Source: Streptomyces longhuiensis (GTDB taxonomy: Bacteria > Actinomycetota > Actinomycetes > Streptomycetales > Streptomycetaceae). From it: 64,000 nt of DNA. Where the stretch lies: positions 6,278,001 through 6,342,000 of the forward strand of contig NZ_CP085173.1 of NCBI RefSeq assembly GCF_020616555.1, written 5' to 3'. The notes below the pieces were generated by a model that was not told the DNA's origin, did no database searches, and was given only the letters and a program-made list of their open reading frames with translations. Position 1 is the first letter of the stretch; the number at the start of each line of letters is the position of its first letter. The position numbers were made by a program, and so were the translations under genes. This document shows positions 53,340-62,040 of the stretch, in pieces.

Positions 53340-53550
53340 GGAACGTCTCCTCTGCTCTGCTCCCGGTGCGGTGCGCTCCACCAGGTGGCGTAAAAGCGGA
53401 CGTCTTCACCGTAAGGAACCCTCATCACGGCAATTCGGCAGCTGTGTAACAGCGGGCCGAAGCTCTTCGGGCGGTGGTGTCACCGAGGGGCCGGACGGCA
53501 TATTGCCCTGCGGCTCCGGGGCTGTTCCCATGGTCGTGGGGTGATGGTGC

Positions 53551-54354
53551 ATGAGACGTCTGCGCGTCATACCGACCTGGCGGCACGGTCGGGAGCGGCT
53601 CTATGTCTGCGACGACGACGGCAGGAACGTCGCCTGGTACGACCGTGAGGCCGGCCGCGTCAATCTGATCAGCGAGGCCCGCCGGGACGCCGTTCTCGAC
53701 GTCCTCGGGCCCTTCCTGACCGGCCAGGTCACGGTCGGACCGCCCCCGGTGCCCACCCCGGCCGAACTCGCCAGGCTCGCCCTCCACCCGGACGACGACC
53801 TCGCGCCGAACCGGCCCGGCGAGGCCCTCCAGATCGCCGTCGACCGCGACCCGGGCCCGCCGCGGCGCCTGCGCGGGGACCCGCGGCGCCGGGCCCTGGA
53901 GGCCGAGCAGGCCGTCGGCGGAGCGCTCGACGCGTTCGAGCGGGCGGGCTGGCGCGCGCTGCACTCCGTGCCGCTGCCCGGCGGCGCCCGCATCCACCAC
54001 CTCCTCATCGGCCCCGGCGGCCTCTACGCGCTGCACACGCTCCCGGCCCGCAAGCAGCGCGTCCGCGTCGCCGACCCGATGGTGATGACCGGCCGCTCGG
54101 AGCCGCACCCGCTCTTGCGCCGCGTCCGCGCGGACGCGTCCCGCGCGTCGTTCGCCCTGACCGCGGAGGTCCGCCCGGTCCTGGCCGTGGCGGGCGCCAC
54201 GACCGTCGAGGTGGCGGCACCCCCACGGGACGTACGCATCGTCCTGGACACGGAACTCCAGTCACTCGCGCGCACGGGCGGCGTCCTGAAACCGGCCGAC
54301 GTCGAGGCCCTGCACGCGATGGCCCGCGACCGCCACACGTGGCTGCGGGTCTGA
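53551..54354 (+). CDS. NERD (nuclease-related) domain protein
   Basis: 267 residues. The C-terminal half shows the NERD pattern: EAEQAVGGALDAFERAGWRALHSVPLPGGARIHHLLIGPGGLYALHT, where family members carry a PD-(D/E)XK-like core. The expected catalytic Asp after the GxxxIDH segment appears as HHLLIGP, so nuclease activity is doubtful. Convergent with the AlkD-like gene, 7 bp apart, at the edge of a DNA-repair cluster. Confidence 0.8.
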   Translation: MRRLRVIPTWRHGRERLYVCDDDGRNVAWYDREAGRVNLISEARRDAVLDVLGPFLTGQVTVGPPPVPTPAELARLALHPDDDLAPNRPGEALQIAVDRDPGPPRRLRGDPRRRALEAEQAVGGALDAFERAGWRALHSVPLPGGARIHHLLIGPGGLYALHTLPARKQRVRVADPMVMTGRSEPHPLLRRVRADASRASFALTAEVRPVLAVAGATTVEVAAPPRDVRIVLDTELQSLARTGGVLKPADVEALHAMARDRHTWLRV

Positions 54355-54361
54355 GGCCGCT

Positions 54362-55048
54362 CTACGGGGCTTGCCTGCGGCGCACCATCTCGGTGATCCA
54401 GACAGGTGCGAACGGGGACGTGCAGCCGGGGGGCGTCGGGTAGTCCTTGAGTACCTGGAGGCGCTCGCCGATGTCCATCGCCCGGGTGCGGTGGTCGGCG
54501 TGGTCGATCCCGATCTGGGCCAGGCAGTGGTTCATCGCCCACTGAAGGCGGTCCGGGGCGTCCTTCATCTCCGCCTCGATGATGTCGAGGAGCGCCGAGA
54601 GGTCGAGGCCATCCGGCTTCTTCGCCACGCGTTCCGTGGTCAGCGCCCAGCCGGCACTCGCGACGACCGGATCCTCATCGGCCGACCAGGCCAGTCGCAG
54701 CTCTTCGGCGTGCGGGTTCTTCTTCACCACGTAGTTCACGAGCCAGTCGTGCACCTTGGACGCGCGCGCCTCGCGCACCATGGCGTCCAGCTCGTCCCGC
54801 CCGAACGCCTTCGGGCGGCAGATGAGGAGGGCGAGGAGTCGTGCCGCGGTGTCGTCCGTCTCCCAGAGCCCGCGCGCGAGGTCCTGCTGCGTCTTCAGCC
54901 GTTTCGCGAGCGCGCGGAGCTTGCCGAGGTTCACGCCGTGATCGTCACCGTGCTTCTCGTTCACGGCGCGTGCCTTCGGGTCCTCGAGCGCGGCCAGCTC
55001 GGCCATCACCTCGGCGACCGTCGTCCCGGTCGGCGTCGTCTCGGCCAC
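54362..55048 (-). CDS. AlkD-like DNA alkylation repair protein (HEAT-repeat fold)
   Basis: 228 residues, all-helical. LGKLRALAKRLKTQQDLARGLWETDDTAARLLALLI and the downstream VHDWLVNYVVKKNPHAEELRLAWSADEDPVVASAGWAL are typical of the DNA-alkylation-repair HEAT-like family that excises bulky alkylated bases. Located next to genes for end joining. The catalytic Trp/Asp set of AlkD cannot be fully verified by eye. Confidence 0.82.
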   Translation of the reverse strand: MAETTPTGTTVAEVMAELAALEDPKARAVNEKHGDDHGVNLGKLRALAKRLKTQQDLARGLWETDDTAARLLALLICRPKAFGRDELDAMVREARASKVHDWLVNYVVKKNPHAEELRLAWSADEDPVVASAGWALTTERVAKKPDGLDLSALLDIIEAEMKDAPDRLQWAMNHCLAQIGIDHADHRTRAMDIGERLQVLKDYPTPPGCTSPFAPVWITEMVRRRQAP

Positions 55049-55114
55049 CTCGGTCCTCCCGTCCGTCCCGTCCGTCCCGCGCGAGATTTCACCCTATGAC
55101 GACGGGACCACTGC

Positions 55115-56017
55115 CTATCCGTCGGACCGCACCCGTACGAAGCGGACGGTCTCGTGGCGTCCGGCCGCCTGGCGCAACTCGATGAGGAGGGGGGCTGTCA
55201 GCATCCTCACCGGGCCGTGTTCCGGGTGGTCGGTCAGCTGCTCCAGCCGATCGTGCACGAATGCGCCGACCTGCCGTGACTGCGTCGGGGTCAGGCGGGG
55301 CGACGTCTTCACGGTGCGACCATCCGGGAGGTGCACGAGAAGCGCCTGCGGTCTGTCCAACGGGCCGAATACGCCGAGGAGTTCCCCGTCCGTCGTGTCC
55401 GCGTGCCTGATCTTTCTCCACGCCCGCGTTCCACCTGCCCGATAGGTCGAGCGCAGTTCCTTCGCCACGATTCCTTCGACGCCGGCCGCTCTCATGTCGC
55501 GGAACCAGATACGGGCGGTTTCCTCGTCCAGCGTCGCCAGTACGGGCTGAAGGGGCGGGCCGACGTTCTGCAGCGCGGCACCGAGCAGCTCCCAGCGTTT
55601 TCTCAGCGGCAGGGCTCTGACATCGCGGCCCGGGACGCCGAGGATGTCGAACACCACGTAGGACACCGGGATGCCCGACCGCTCGCGATCGGCGTGGGAG
55701 CGCAGGAGATCGGTGAAGCTCAGACGCCCGTCGCGGTAGGCGCACAGTTCGCCGTCCAGCACGGTTCCGGCGGGCAGATGCTCTCCGAGATATGCGGCGA
55801 TTTCGGGAAACTCCCGGGCCAGGTCCCTTTGTGAGCGGGACTGCAGGAAAACCCGGCCGCCTTCGAGGACGAAGGCGAGGGCGCGGAATCCGTCGAGTTT
55901 GAGGGAGTACTGGAGACGCTCCGGCGCGCCTGATTGTGCCGGGATTTCGTCCACAGCCTGGGGACGCATGACGTCGACGGGCGGTCGCAGGGCTACTGCC
56001 GGCGCGTTTTCGTCCAT
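55115..56017 (-). CDS. ATP-dependent DNA ligase (LigD-type ligase domain as separate protein)
   Basis: 300 residues. Adenylation motif I KLDGFRAL (Lys nucleophile), motif III LDGELCAY, motif IIIa FDILGVPG, motif IV EGIVAKE and motif V AWRKIRH are all present, followed by an OB-fold domain. It seals DNA ends in bacterial non-homologous end joining with Ku. Here the ligase is separate from the polymerase domain gene, 91 bp upstream on the same strand, instead of being fused as in Mycobacterium LigD. Confidence 0.92.
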   Translation of the reverse strand: MDENAPAVALRPPVDVMRPQAVDEIPAQSGAPERLQYSLKLDGFRALAFVLEGGRVFLQSRSQRDLAREFPEIAAYLGEHLPAGTVLDGELCAYRDGRLSFTDLLRSHADRERSGIPVSYVVFDILGVPGRDVRALPLRKRWELLGAALQNVGPPLQPVLATLDEETARIWFRDMRAAGVEGIVAKELRSTYRAGGTRAWRKIRHADTTDGELLGVFGPLDRPQALLVHLPDGRTVKTSPRLTPTQSRQVGAFVHDRLEQLTDHPEHGPVRMLTAPLLIELRQAAGRHETVRFVRVRSDG

Positions 56018-56107
56018 TCCGTCAGGGTCTGCCCGGCCGGCCCGCCGGGTGGGGAGAGGCTCGCCCTTCGCGTCGGACTGTCACCGGGACAGCCCCGGCG
56101 CCGCCGC

Positions 56108-56992
56108 TCACGGCACCCGACCCGCGCGGTTCAGGTTGATCAGAGGGCCGAGCAGGTCCCCGTAGCGTTCGAGGCGGGGGGCGATGTCGTCGGCCAGGAA
56201 CGTCAGCTCCCGCGCGTCCGTGCAGGCCTCGACCTCCTCCCACGTCACCGGCGCCGACACGGTCGGCTCCGGGCGGGCACGCAACGTGTACGGGGTCGCC
56301 GTCGTCTTCGCGGCGGCGTTCTGGCTGAAGTCGACGAAGACCTTGCCGGGGCGCAGGCTGCGGGTCATGCGGTGGACGACCAGCTCCGGATGCTCCGCCT
56401 CGGCCTCCACCGCGAGGGTCTTCGCGTACGCGCTCACCCGATCGGACGGCGTCGGTTCCAGCGGCACGAGCATGTGCAGCCCCTTGGAACCGGAGGTCTT
56501 CACGTACGAGTGAAGCCCGTCCACACTCAGCCGCTCCTGAAGCCAGAGGGCGACCGCGCAGCACTCCACCACGTCCGCCGGTTCCCCGGGATCCAGGTCC
56601 AGGATCAGCCGGTCGGCCTCTCCGGGCGCGTCCGCCTGCCACTGTGGCGTATGGAACTCCGTCACCAGATTGGCCGCCCACATGAGTGACGCCAGATCCT
56701 GTACGAGGACCTGGCGGGACGGGGCACTCCTCGAATGCGGCACCTCCGCCGTCCGCACCCACGCCGGCGTGCCCGGCGGCACGTTCTTGGTGAAGAACCG
56801 CTGGCCCTCGGGCCCGTCCGGGTAGCGCAGGAAGGACACGGGCCGGTCGTACAGGTGTGCGAGCAGGGACCCGGCGACGGTCGCGTAGTAGTGCAGCAGC
56901 TCGCCCTTGGTGAACCCGGTCGCCGGGTACAGCACCTTGTCGAGGTTGCTGAGCGCGAGCCGCCGCCCCTCCACCTCTGTGATGGGCGTCAT
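56108..56992 (-). CDS. LigD-type polymerase (primase-like) domain protein for NHEJ
   Basis: 294 residues of the AEP primase-polymerase superfamily. EGRRLALSNLDKVLYPATGFTKGELLHYY is the family start, LILDLDPG supplies the catalytic Asp pair, SGSKGLHMLVPL the nucleotide site, and VFVDFSQNAAAKTTATPYTLR the last conserved motif. It fills gaps and adds ribonucleotides at broken ends. ATG at 56992; the longer frame runs into the repeats upstream. Divergent from ku. Confidence 0.93.
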   Translation of the reverse strand: MTPITEVEGRRLALSNLDKVLYPATGFTKGELLHYYATVAGSLLAHLYDRPVSFLRYPDGPEGQRFFTKNVPPGTPAWVRTAEVPHSRSAPSRQVLVQDLASLMWAANLVTEFHTPQWQADAPGEADRLILDLDPGEPADVVECCAVALWLQERLSVDGLHSYVKTSGSKGLHMLVPLEPTPSDRVSAYAKTLAVEAEAEHPELVVHRMTRSLRPGKVFVDFSQNAAAKTTATPYTLRARPEPTVSAPVTWEEVEACTDARELTFLADDIAPRLERYGDLLGPLINLNRAGRVP

Positions 56993-57035
56993 ACGATGAG
57001 AATCCCACGGAAATCGTGACGAGCTATCCCAAAGG

Positions 57036-57230
57036 GCTGCGGTGGTGGCTGCGGTGGTGGCTTCGGCTGCGGCGACGGAGGGGTGGCCGACGGGCTCGGC
57101 TCCGGCAGGGCGCAGAGCAGGGCCACGCGGCAGGGCATTGCGCAGGGCACGCGGCAGAGCGCTAAGCACTGCGCAGAGCTCACGGCAGAGCACACGGCAG
57201 AGCACACGGCAGAGCACTACGCAGAGAGGG
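57036..57230. repeat. Repeat-rich region between ligD-polymerase and ku genes
   Basis: Three perfect tandem copies of CACGGCAGAGCA at 57181-57216, preceded by degenerate copies (CACGCGGCAGAGC, GCGCAGAGCT) back to about 57110, plus GGTGGTGGCTGC-type repeats at 57043-57070. The array lies directly upstream of the ku ribosome site and inside the divergent promoter region. Confidence 0.8.
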
Positions 57231-57235
57231 ACACC

Positions 57236-58360
57236 GTGCGATCCATATGGAACGGCGCCATCTCATTCGGCCTTGTCAGCATCCCGATCAAGCTGGTCAA
57301 CGCCACTGAGAGCCACTCGATCTCCTTCCGGCAGATCCATCTGGAGGACGGCGGCCGCATCCGCTACCGCAAGTTCTGCGAGCTGGAGGAGAAGGAGGTC
57401 GCGTCGGCGGAGATCGGCAAGGGGTACGAGGCGGCGGACGGCGCGATCATCCCCATCACGGAGGAGGATCTGGCCTCCCTGCCGATCCCGACCGCGCGGA
57501 CCATCGAGATCGTGGCCTTCGTCCCCGCCGACCGGATCGACCCCCTCCAGATGGACGCCGCCTACTACCTCTCCGCGAATGGCGTCCCCGCCGCGAAGCC
57601 GTACACCCTGCTGCGCGAGGCGCTCAAGCGGAACAAGAAGGTCGCCATCGCCAAGTTCGCCCTTCGGGGGCGGGAGCGGCTCGGCATGCTGCGCGTCGTC
57701 GACGACGTGATCGCGATGCACGGTCTGCTGTGGCCCGACGAGGTGCGCGCCCCCGAGGAGGCGGCGCCCGAGACCCAGGTGACCGTGCGCGAGGCCGAAC
57801 TCGACCTGGCGGACGCGCTGATGGACACCCTCGGTGAGGTCGACATGGAGTCGTTGCACGACGACTACCGTTCCGCGGTCGAAGAGATGATCGAGGCGAA
57901 GGCGTCCGGCGAGGGCGTGGTGGAGGCGCCCGCCGCCCCCGAGGGTGGCGGCAAGGTCATCGACCTGATGGCGGCCTTGAAGAGCAGCGTCAAGGCGGCC
58001 AAGGAGGCCCGGGGCGACGCGGCCGCGCCCGAGCGGGAGGCGAAGGCGAGCCCGGTGACCCCGCTGAAGTCCCGTACGGCGCCGAAGGAGGTCGGCGGGA
58101 AGAAATCGACGTCGACGAAGGCGAAGCCGGCGGCGTCCGGGAGCGGCACGGCGAGGAAGACGACGGCCAAGAAGTCGGCCGCCTCGTCGAGGACGGAGGC
58201 CGCGGACAAGGCGAGCACGTCGAGGGCGAGTACGTCCAAGGCCGGTGCGTCGTCCAAGGCCGGTACGTCGAAGGCGAGCGCCTCGAAGGCCGCGGCCAAG
58301 AAGACGACCGCCAAGAAGTCATCCGCGAAGAAGACGGCGTCGCGCAGACGGGCGTCTTAG
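57236..58360 (+). CDS. ku: Ku protein for non-homologous end joining
   Basis: 374 residues. The Ku core MRSIWNGAISFGLVSIPIKL to about residue 250 forms the ring that loads on DNA ends and recruits the LigD activities. The remaining ~120 residues are a Lys/Ala/Ser/Thr tail (KKTTAKKSSAKK type) like those that bind DNA in mycobacterial Ku and histone-like proteins. GTG start with GAGAGGGA upstream. The divergent polymerase and ligase genes complete a two-step NHEJ system. Confidence 0.96.
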   Translation: MRSIWNGAISFGLVSIPIKLVNATESHSISFRQIHLEDGGRIRYRKFCELEEKEVASAEIGKGYEAADGAIIPITEEDLASLPIPTARTIEIVAFVPADRIDPLQMDAAYYLSANGVPAAKPYTLLREALKRNKKVAIAKFALRGRERLGMLRVVDDVIAMHGLLWPDEVRAPEEAAPETQVTVREAELDLADALMDTLGEVDMESLHDDYRSAVEEMIEAKASGEGVVEAPAAPEGGGKVIDLMAALKSSVKAAKEARGDAAAPEREAKASPVTPLKSRTAPKEVGGKKSTSTKAKPAASGSGTARKTTAKKSAASSRTEAADKASTSRASTSKAGASSKAGTSKASASKAAAKKTTAKKSSAKKTASRRRAS

Positions 58361-58447
58361 CCGACGGGCGACTTGGGCGAGGGCGGTGGGCTCAGGAGGG
58401 GGCGGTGAGCTGGGAGAGGGTGGTGTGCTCAGGTAGGGGGCGGTGGG

Positions 58448-58498
58448 CTGGCGGCGGTCGTACGCGGATACGCATACGTACGAAGGCGCCGCCGCCAG
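58448..58498. terminator. Terminator downstream of ku
   Basis: CTGGCGGCGG (58448-58457) and TCGTACG (58458-58464) pair with CGTACGA (58477-58483) and CCGCCGCCAG (58489-58498), with a 5-nt bulge. It separates the convergent ku and PH-domain genes. Confidence 0.8.
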
Positions 58499-58520
58499 GC
58501 CACTGTTGTGTCCGCTGCGC

Positions 58521-58886
58521 CTAGCGGGCCACGAACTGCGTCAGGATCGCCTGCACCTCGTAGATGTCCACGCCCTTGCTGAACGTCTTCTGGACGGGCG
58601 CCGCCGTGCCGGAGATCCAGATCTTGAGCTCACCGTCGAGGTCGAAGTGACCCGCGGTCTCGACGGAGAAGTGCGTGATGCTGCGGTAGGGGATGGAGTG
58701 GTACTCCACCTTCTTGCCGGTGATCCCCTGCTTGTCGACGAGGATCAGGCGCCGGTCGGTGAAGAGGATGGTGTCGCGGATGAGCAGGTACGCGGCCTGC
58801 ACCTGCTCGCCCTGACCGAACAGCTTGGCGTACTCCTGCTGCGCGCCGACAGGGTCGACGGTGTGCGCGTTTCCGAACAGTGCCAT
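58521..58886 (-). CDS. PH-domain (bPH) protein
   Basis: 121 residues matching the bacterial PH-domain family: LIRDTILFTDRRLILVDKQG and KKVEYHSIPYRSITHFSVETAG form the beta barrel. Function unknown; such proteins often oligomerise in the cytosol. The ATG at 58886 is chosen; an upstream in-frame extension is unlike the family. Confidence 0.9.
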   Translation of the reverse strand: MALFGNAHTVDPVGAQQEYAKLFGQGEQVQAAYLLIRDTILFTDRRLILVDKQGITGKKVEYHSIPYRSITHFSVETAGHFDLDGELKIWISGTAAPVQKTFSKGVDIYEVQAILTQFVAR

Positions 58887-58930
58887 GAGGCCCCCCAAAG
58901 ATGATGAACTCCTGCGTAGGCACAGGATCT

Positions 58931-59935
58931 TCACACTGTATGTGAGGTGTTGGCCAGGGGGCAGGGGGCCTCTTCCGGGTTGTGTGCGGTGACGAGAAAT
59001 CCCACGCTCTTCATCCACACCTCGCCGCTCCCGTCCGCATCCCCGCCGCTGGCGCGCTCGTATGCGTGCAGGGTGTTCGTGAGGGTGCGGTGAGCCAACT
59101 CTCTTATCCTGCAGTCGACTTGTTCGGTCAGGTGCCTTCCGGGTCCGGAGTCGAGCAGGAACGCGGCGGCGTCACCGGCGTCCCGCCCCCACAGTCCGTA
59201 CCCCTCCATGCGTCGCACCCCGACGCCGGCGAACCCGGCGTCGGACAGCACGCCGCGCGTGGCGTCGGGGTCGGCCAGGGAGAACATCCCCGGGCTGCGC
59301 GAAGTGCCCCGCTCGCCCGAAGCCCCGAAGTCGCCGACGGGCAGGATGGCCCGCAGCCCGGCGATGGCCCGCAGCCAGTCGTGGCGCTCGGGCTCGGCGG
59401 CGCAGATGAACGCCAGCCTCCCGCCCGGCCGGAGGGCGCGCCGGATGTTGGCGAAGGCGGCGACGGGGTCGGCGAAGAACATCACCCCGAACCGGCTGAT
59501 GGCGACGTCGAAGGCCCCGGCGGGGAAGGGATGGACCTGGGCGTCACCCCGCTCGAAGCTGACGTCGACCGCCCCTGCCTGCCGACTGGTCTCCTCCTGC
59601 GCGGTCTCCTCCTGACCGGTCTCTGCCCGACCGGTCTCCTGTCGAGCGGCCTCCTCCCGAGCGGTCTCCTCGGCCCGGGTCAGCATGGGCCCGGACAGGT
59701 CGACCCCCAGCGCCCGCCCGCCCGGGCCCGCGCGCCGGGCGGCGAGGCGGGTGGTGGCCCCGGCGCCGCAGCCGACGTCGAGGACCCGCTCGCCGGGGCG
59801 GACTGCGGCGGCGTCGAGGAGAGGCTGGTCGAACCCTGCGTTCACGGCGTCCCAGCGGTCCTGGTTGCGGGCCCAGTGCTCGCCTTCGTACCCGTTCCAG
59901 GCCTGGGACTGATCGACGTTCACGATGTGCGGCAT
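58931..59935 (-). CDS. Class I SAM-dependent methyltransferase with charged insertion
   Basis: 334 residues. Motif I VLDVGCGAGATT, motif II region GVDLSGPM, motif IV FDVAISRFGVMFFADP. Between strands 2 and 3 is an insertion of about 35 residues rich in Glu, Thr, Arg and Gln (EETAREEAARQETGRAETGQ and onward), produced by degenerate repeats of a CTCCTCC-type sequence at about 59575-59675. Substrate unknown. Divergent from the TetR gene, whose operators overlap its promoter. Confidence 0.88.
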   Translation of the reverse strand: MPHIVNVDQSQAWNGYEGEHWARNQDRWDAVNAGFDQPLLDAAAVRPGERVLDVGCGAGATTRLAARRAGPGGRALGVDLSGPMLTRAEETAREEAARQETGRAETGQEETAQEETSRQAGAVDVSFERGDAQVHPFPAGAFDVAISRFGVMFFADPVAAFANIRRALRPGGRLAFICAAEPERHDWLRAIAGLRAILPVGDFGASGERGTSRSPGMFSLADPDATRGVLSDAGFAGVGVRRMEGYGLWGRDAGDAAAFLLDSGPGRHLTEQVDCRIRELAHRTLTNTLHAYERASGGDADGSGEVWMKSVGFLVTAHNPEEAPCPLANTSHTV

Positions 59936-59983
59936 GACGGAATCCCCTTGTCCTCGTGATGGCGGGGCGGCCGACGGCGACTA

Positions 59984-60026
59984 GTATGGGCGTGCGCCCA
60001 AACAAAGTATGGGCGCACGCCCATAC
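59984..60026. promoter_or_regulatory. Tandem TetR operators
   Basis: Site 2 (60007-60026) is GTATGGGCG-CA-CGCCCATAC with perfect 9-bp arms. Site 1 (59984-60003) is the same with one mismatch. Their centres are 23 bp apart. They sit between the divergent methyltransferase and TetR genes, so the TetR protein likely represses both. Confidence 0.75.
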
Positions 60027-60090
60027 CGATGCAAGGGCGCTGAGGGTGACGCATGGCCCGGGACGGTCGACATACGGTCGCACCGAAGCC

Positions 60091-60180
60091 GGACGTGACG
60101 GCCGGACCGGAACTGGACGTGACGGCCGGACCGGAACTGGACGTGACGGCCGGACCGGAACCGGACGTGGCGGCCGGACC
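60091..60180. repeat. 24-bp tandem repeats upstream of the TetR gene
   Basis: Unit GGACGTGACGGCCGGACCGG plus AACT, starting at 60091, 60115, 60139 and (partial, one change) 60163. It forms part of the leader between the operators and the TetR ribosome site. Both strands stay open through it because the unit is divisible by 3. Confidence 0.85.
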
Positions 60181-60218
60181 GATGGCGCACGCACACACAC
60201 TTGATGGGAAGAGGCAGC

Positions 60219-60839
60219 ATGTCCCCGCGCGGAGTGGCGATCCCCGATGTAAGAGAGCGGCTCTTCGACGCGGCGGAGCGGATCCTGGCGCGGGAGGGCC
60301 CGTCGGGCCTGACGAGCAGGGCGATCACGACCGAGGCCGGCTGCGCGAAAGGCATGCTGCACAAGCACTTCGCGGGCCTGGACGAACTTGTCGCGGAGCT
60401 GGTCCTGGCGCGCTTCGCCAGCACGGCGCGTCTGGCGGAGGAGCTCCCGGGCCGCGCGGGCGAGTCCACGGTGGCGGCCAACCTGAAGACGATCGGCTAC
60501 GCGCTCCTGACGTCCCTGAACCCCACGACGGCGGGCCTGGCGGTCTCGACCCCGGCGGCTTCGCTGCGTATCCGGGAGGCTCTGGAGACGGGCGCCCCGG
60601 GTTTCGACGCGATCCAGCAGTCGATCGCGCACTACCTGGACGCGGAAGTGGAACGGGGCCGTCTCGCCTCCGCCACGGACACGACGGCGCTGGCGCTGGC
60701 GCTGGTCGGGACGGTCCACCACCTGTTGATGACGACATGGGGAGACACGGCACGCGATCCGGGCGAGCAGACCGAAAGACTGGTGACGATGCTGCTGGGC
60801 CCGACGACCGGAGGATCAATCGGCCATGGAGAACGTTGA
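60219..60839 (+). CDS. TetR family transcriptional regulator
   Basis: 206 residues. The HTH VRERLFDAAERILAREGPSGLTSRAITTEAGCAKGMLHKHFAGLDELVAELV is standard TetR; the C-terminal domain is helical. ATG with GAAGAGG upstream. The following DUF89 gene overlaps its 3' end by 14 bp, so both are co-expressed. Controls itself and the divergent methyltransferase through the strong tandem palindromes (inference). Confidence 0.93.
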   Translation: MSPRGVAIPDVRERLFDAAERILAREGPSGLTSRAITTEAGCAKGMLHKHFAGLDELVAELVLARFASTARLAEELPGRAGESTVAANLKTIGYALLTSLNPTTAGLAVSTPAASLRIREALETGAPGFDAIQQSIAHYLDAEVERGRLASATDTTALALALVGTVHHLLMTTWGDTARDPGEQTERLVTMLLGPTTGGSIGHGER

Positions 60840-62040
60840 AGGCGTCGGCGATGTCGGCGATGTCGGCGAAGTTGGCGAGGTGATCCGGAGCAACGCCCCG
60901 GGATCGTTCCCGTACAGCGTGCTGCGCGAACGGCACCCGGCGCTCATCCGGCGGATGCGCGACGCGTTCCCGTACGACCCGGAGCGGCGGCGGGCGCTGG
61001 ACGCGCTCCTGAGGGAGAGCACGGATCCGGCCGGCGTGATGGAACCGCTGCCGGCCGACGCCCGGGACCGCGAACAGTGGGAGGGGTGGGGGAGCGGTGA
61101 GCATGTGGGCGGGTCGTGGTTCGACGCGCCGTTCCTGTGGGCGGAGAGCTACTTCTACCGCAGGCTCCTGGACGCGGTCGGCTACTTCGACGCCGCCGGA
61201 CCGTGGCAGGGCATCGACCCGTTCCGCCCCTTCAAGCGGGCGGAGCTACGGAGTCCGGAGGCGCAGGCGGAACTGACGGCCCTGGACCGCCTCGCGCAGG
61301 AACCACGGGAAACCCAGGCCCGGGCCCTGCTCCACGGCTCCCTGTGGGGCAACCGTGCGGACCTGGGCTTCCAACTCACCGCGAACGCCACCGACACCGC
61401 CACCACACCCCTCCTGGCGGACGACTCGGAGCATCTGTGGTCGCTGCTGCCGCCGGGGGCCGGGAGCACGGTCCACGTGGTGGCGGACAACGCGGGCCGC
61501 GAACTGGTGCCCGACCTCCTCCTCATCGACCACTTCCTGCGCCACGCACACGCGGAACAAGTGATCCTCCAGGTGAAGCCACACCCGTACTACGTCTCCG
61601 ACGCGACCCCCATGGACGTGATCGACGCCCTACGCCACCTGAAACAAGCCCCGGGCGAGGCGGGCAATGCGGGCGAACGACTATGGCACGCAACCTCAGC
61701 AGGCCACCTACAACTCCGCACGCACCCCTTTTCCTGCGCCCCACTGCCGTACGCCGCAATGCCGGACGACCTGAAGAAGTCGTTCGAGACAGCCACTCTC
61801 ACGATCCTGAAGGGCGACCTGAACTACCGCCGTCTGCTAGGAGACCAACTCCGTCCCCCCGCAACCTCGTTCACCGCCCTCACGTCCTACTTCCCGTCCC
61901 CGGTGGCTGCCCTGCGCACCCTCAAGTCGGACGTCATCGCGGGCTTGACCGAGGAGATGGAACGAACGCTGAACGAATCGGAAGACCGTGCATGGCGAAC
62001 AAGCGGTACGCACGCCGTGATCCAGGTACGGGGCGAGTGA
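60826..62040 (+). CDS. Damage-control phosphatase ARMT1/DUF89 family protein
   Basis: 404 residues. DUF89 motifs: VVADNAGRELVPDLLLIDHFL (metal-binding Asp-Asn pair) and ILKGDLNYRRLLGD (Lys-Gly-Asp-Leu-Asn), both intact. Such metal-dependent phosphatases remove harmful phosphometabolites; the human member was also described as a carboxyl methyltransferase. The start encodes GVGDVGDVGEVGEV from a 9-bp repeat, so initiation could be slightly later. Overlaps the TetR gene by 14 bp. Confidence 0.85.
   Translation: MENVEGVGDVGDVGEVGEVIRSNAPGSFPYSVLRERHPALIRRMRDAFPYDPERRRALDALLRESTDPAGVMEPLPADARDREQWEGWGSGEHVGGSWFDAPFLWAESYFYRRLLDAVGYFDAAGPWQGIDPFRPFKRAELRSPEAQAELTALDRLAQEPRETQARALLHGSLWGNRADLGFQLTANATDTATTPLLADDSEHLWSLLPPGAGSTVHVVADNAGRELVPDLLLIDHFLRHAHAEQVILQVKPHPYYVSDATPMDVIDALRHLKQAPGEAGNAGERLWHATSAGHLQLRTHPFSCAPLPYAAMPDDLKKSFETATLTILKGDLNYRRLLGDQLRPPATSFTALTSYFPSPVAALRTLKSDVIAGLTEEMERTLNESEDRAWRTSGTHAVIQVRGE

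Noticed and set aside
60053..60883. 276-codon open frame covering the 24-bp repeats and the TetR gene
   Set aside because: It overlaps the real TetR frame and is open because of the repeat. At most its first part could be a leader peptide.
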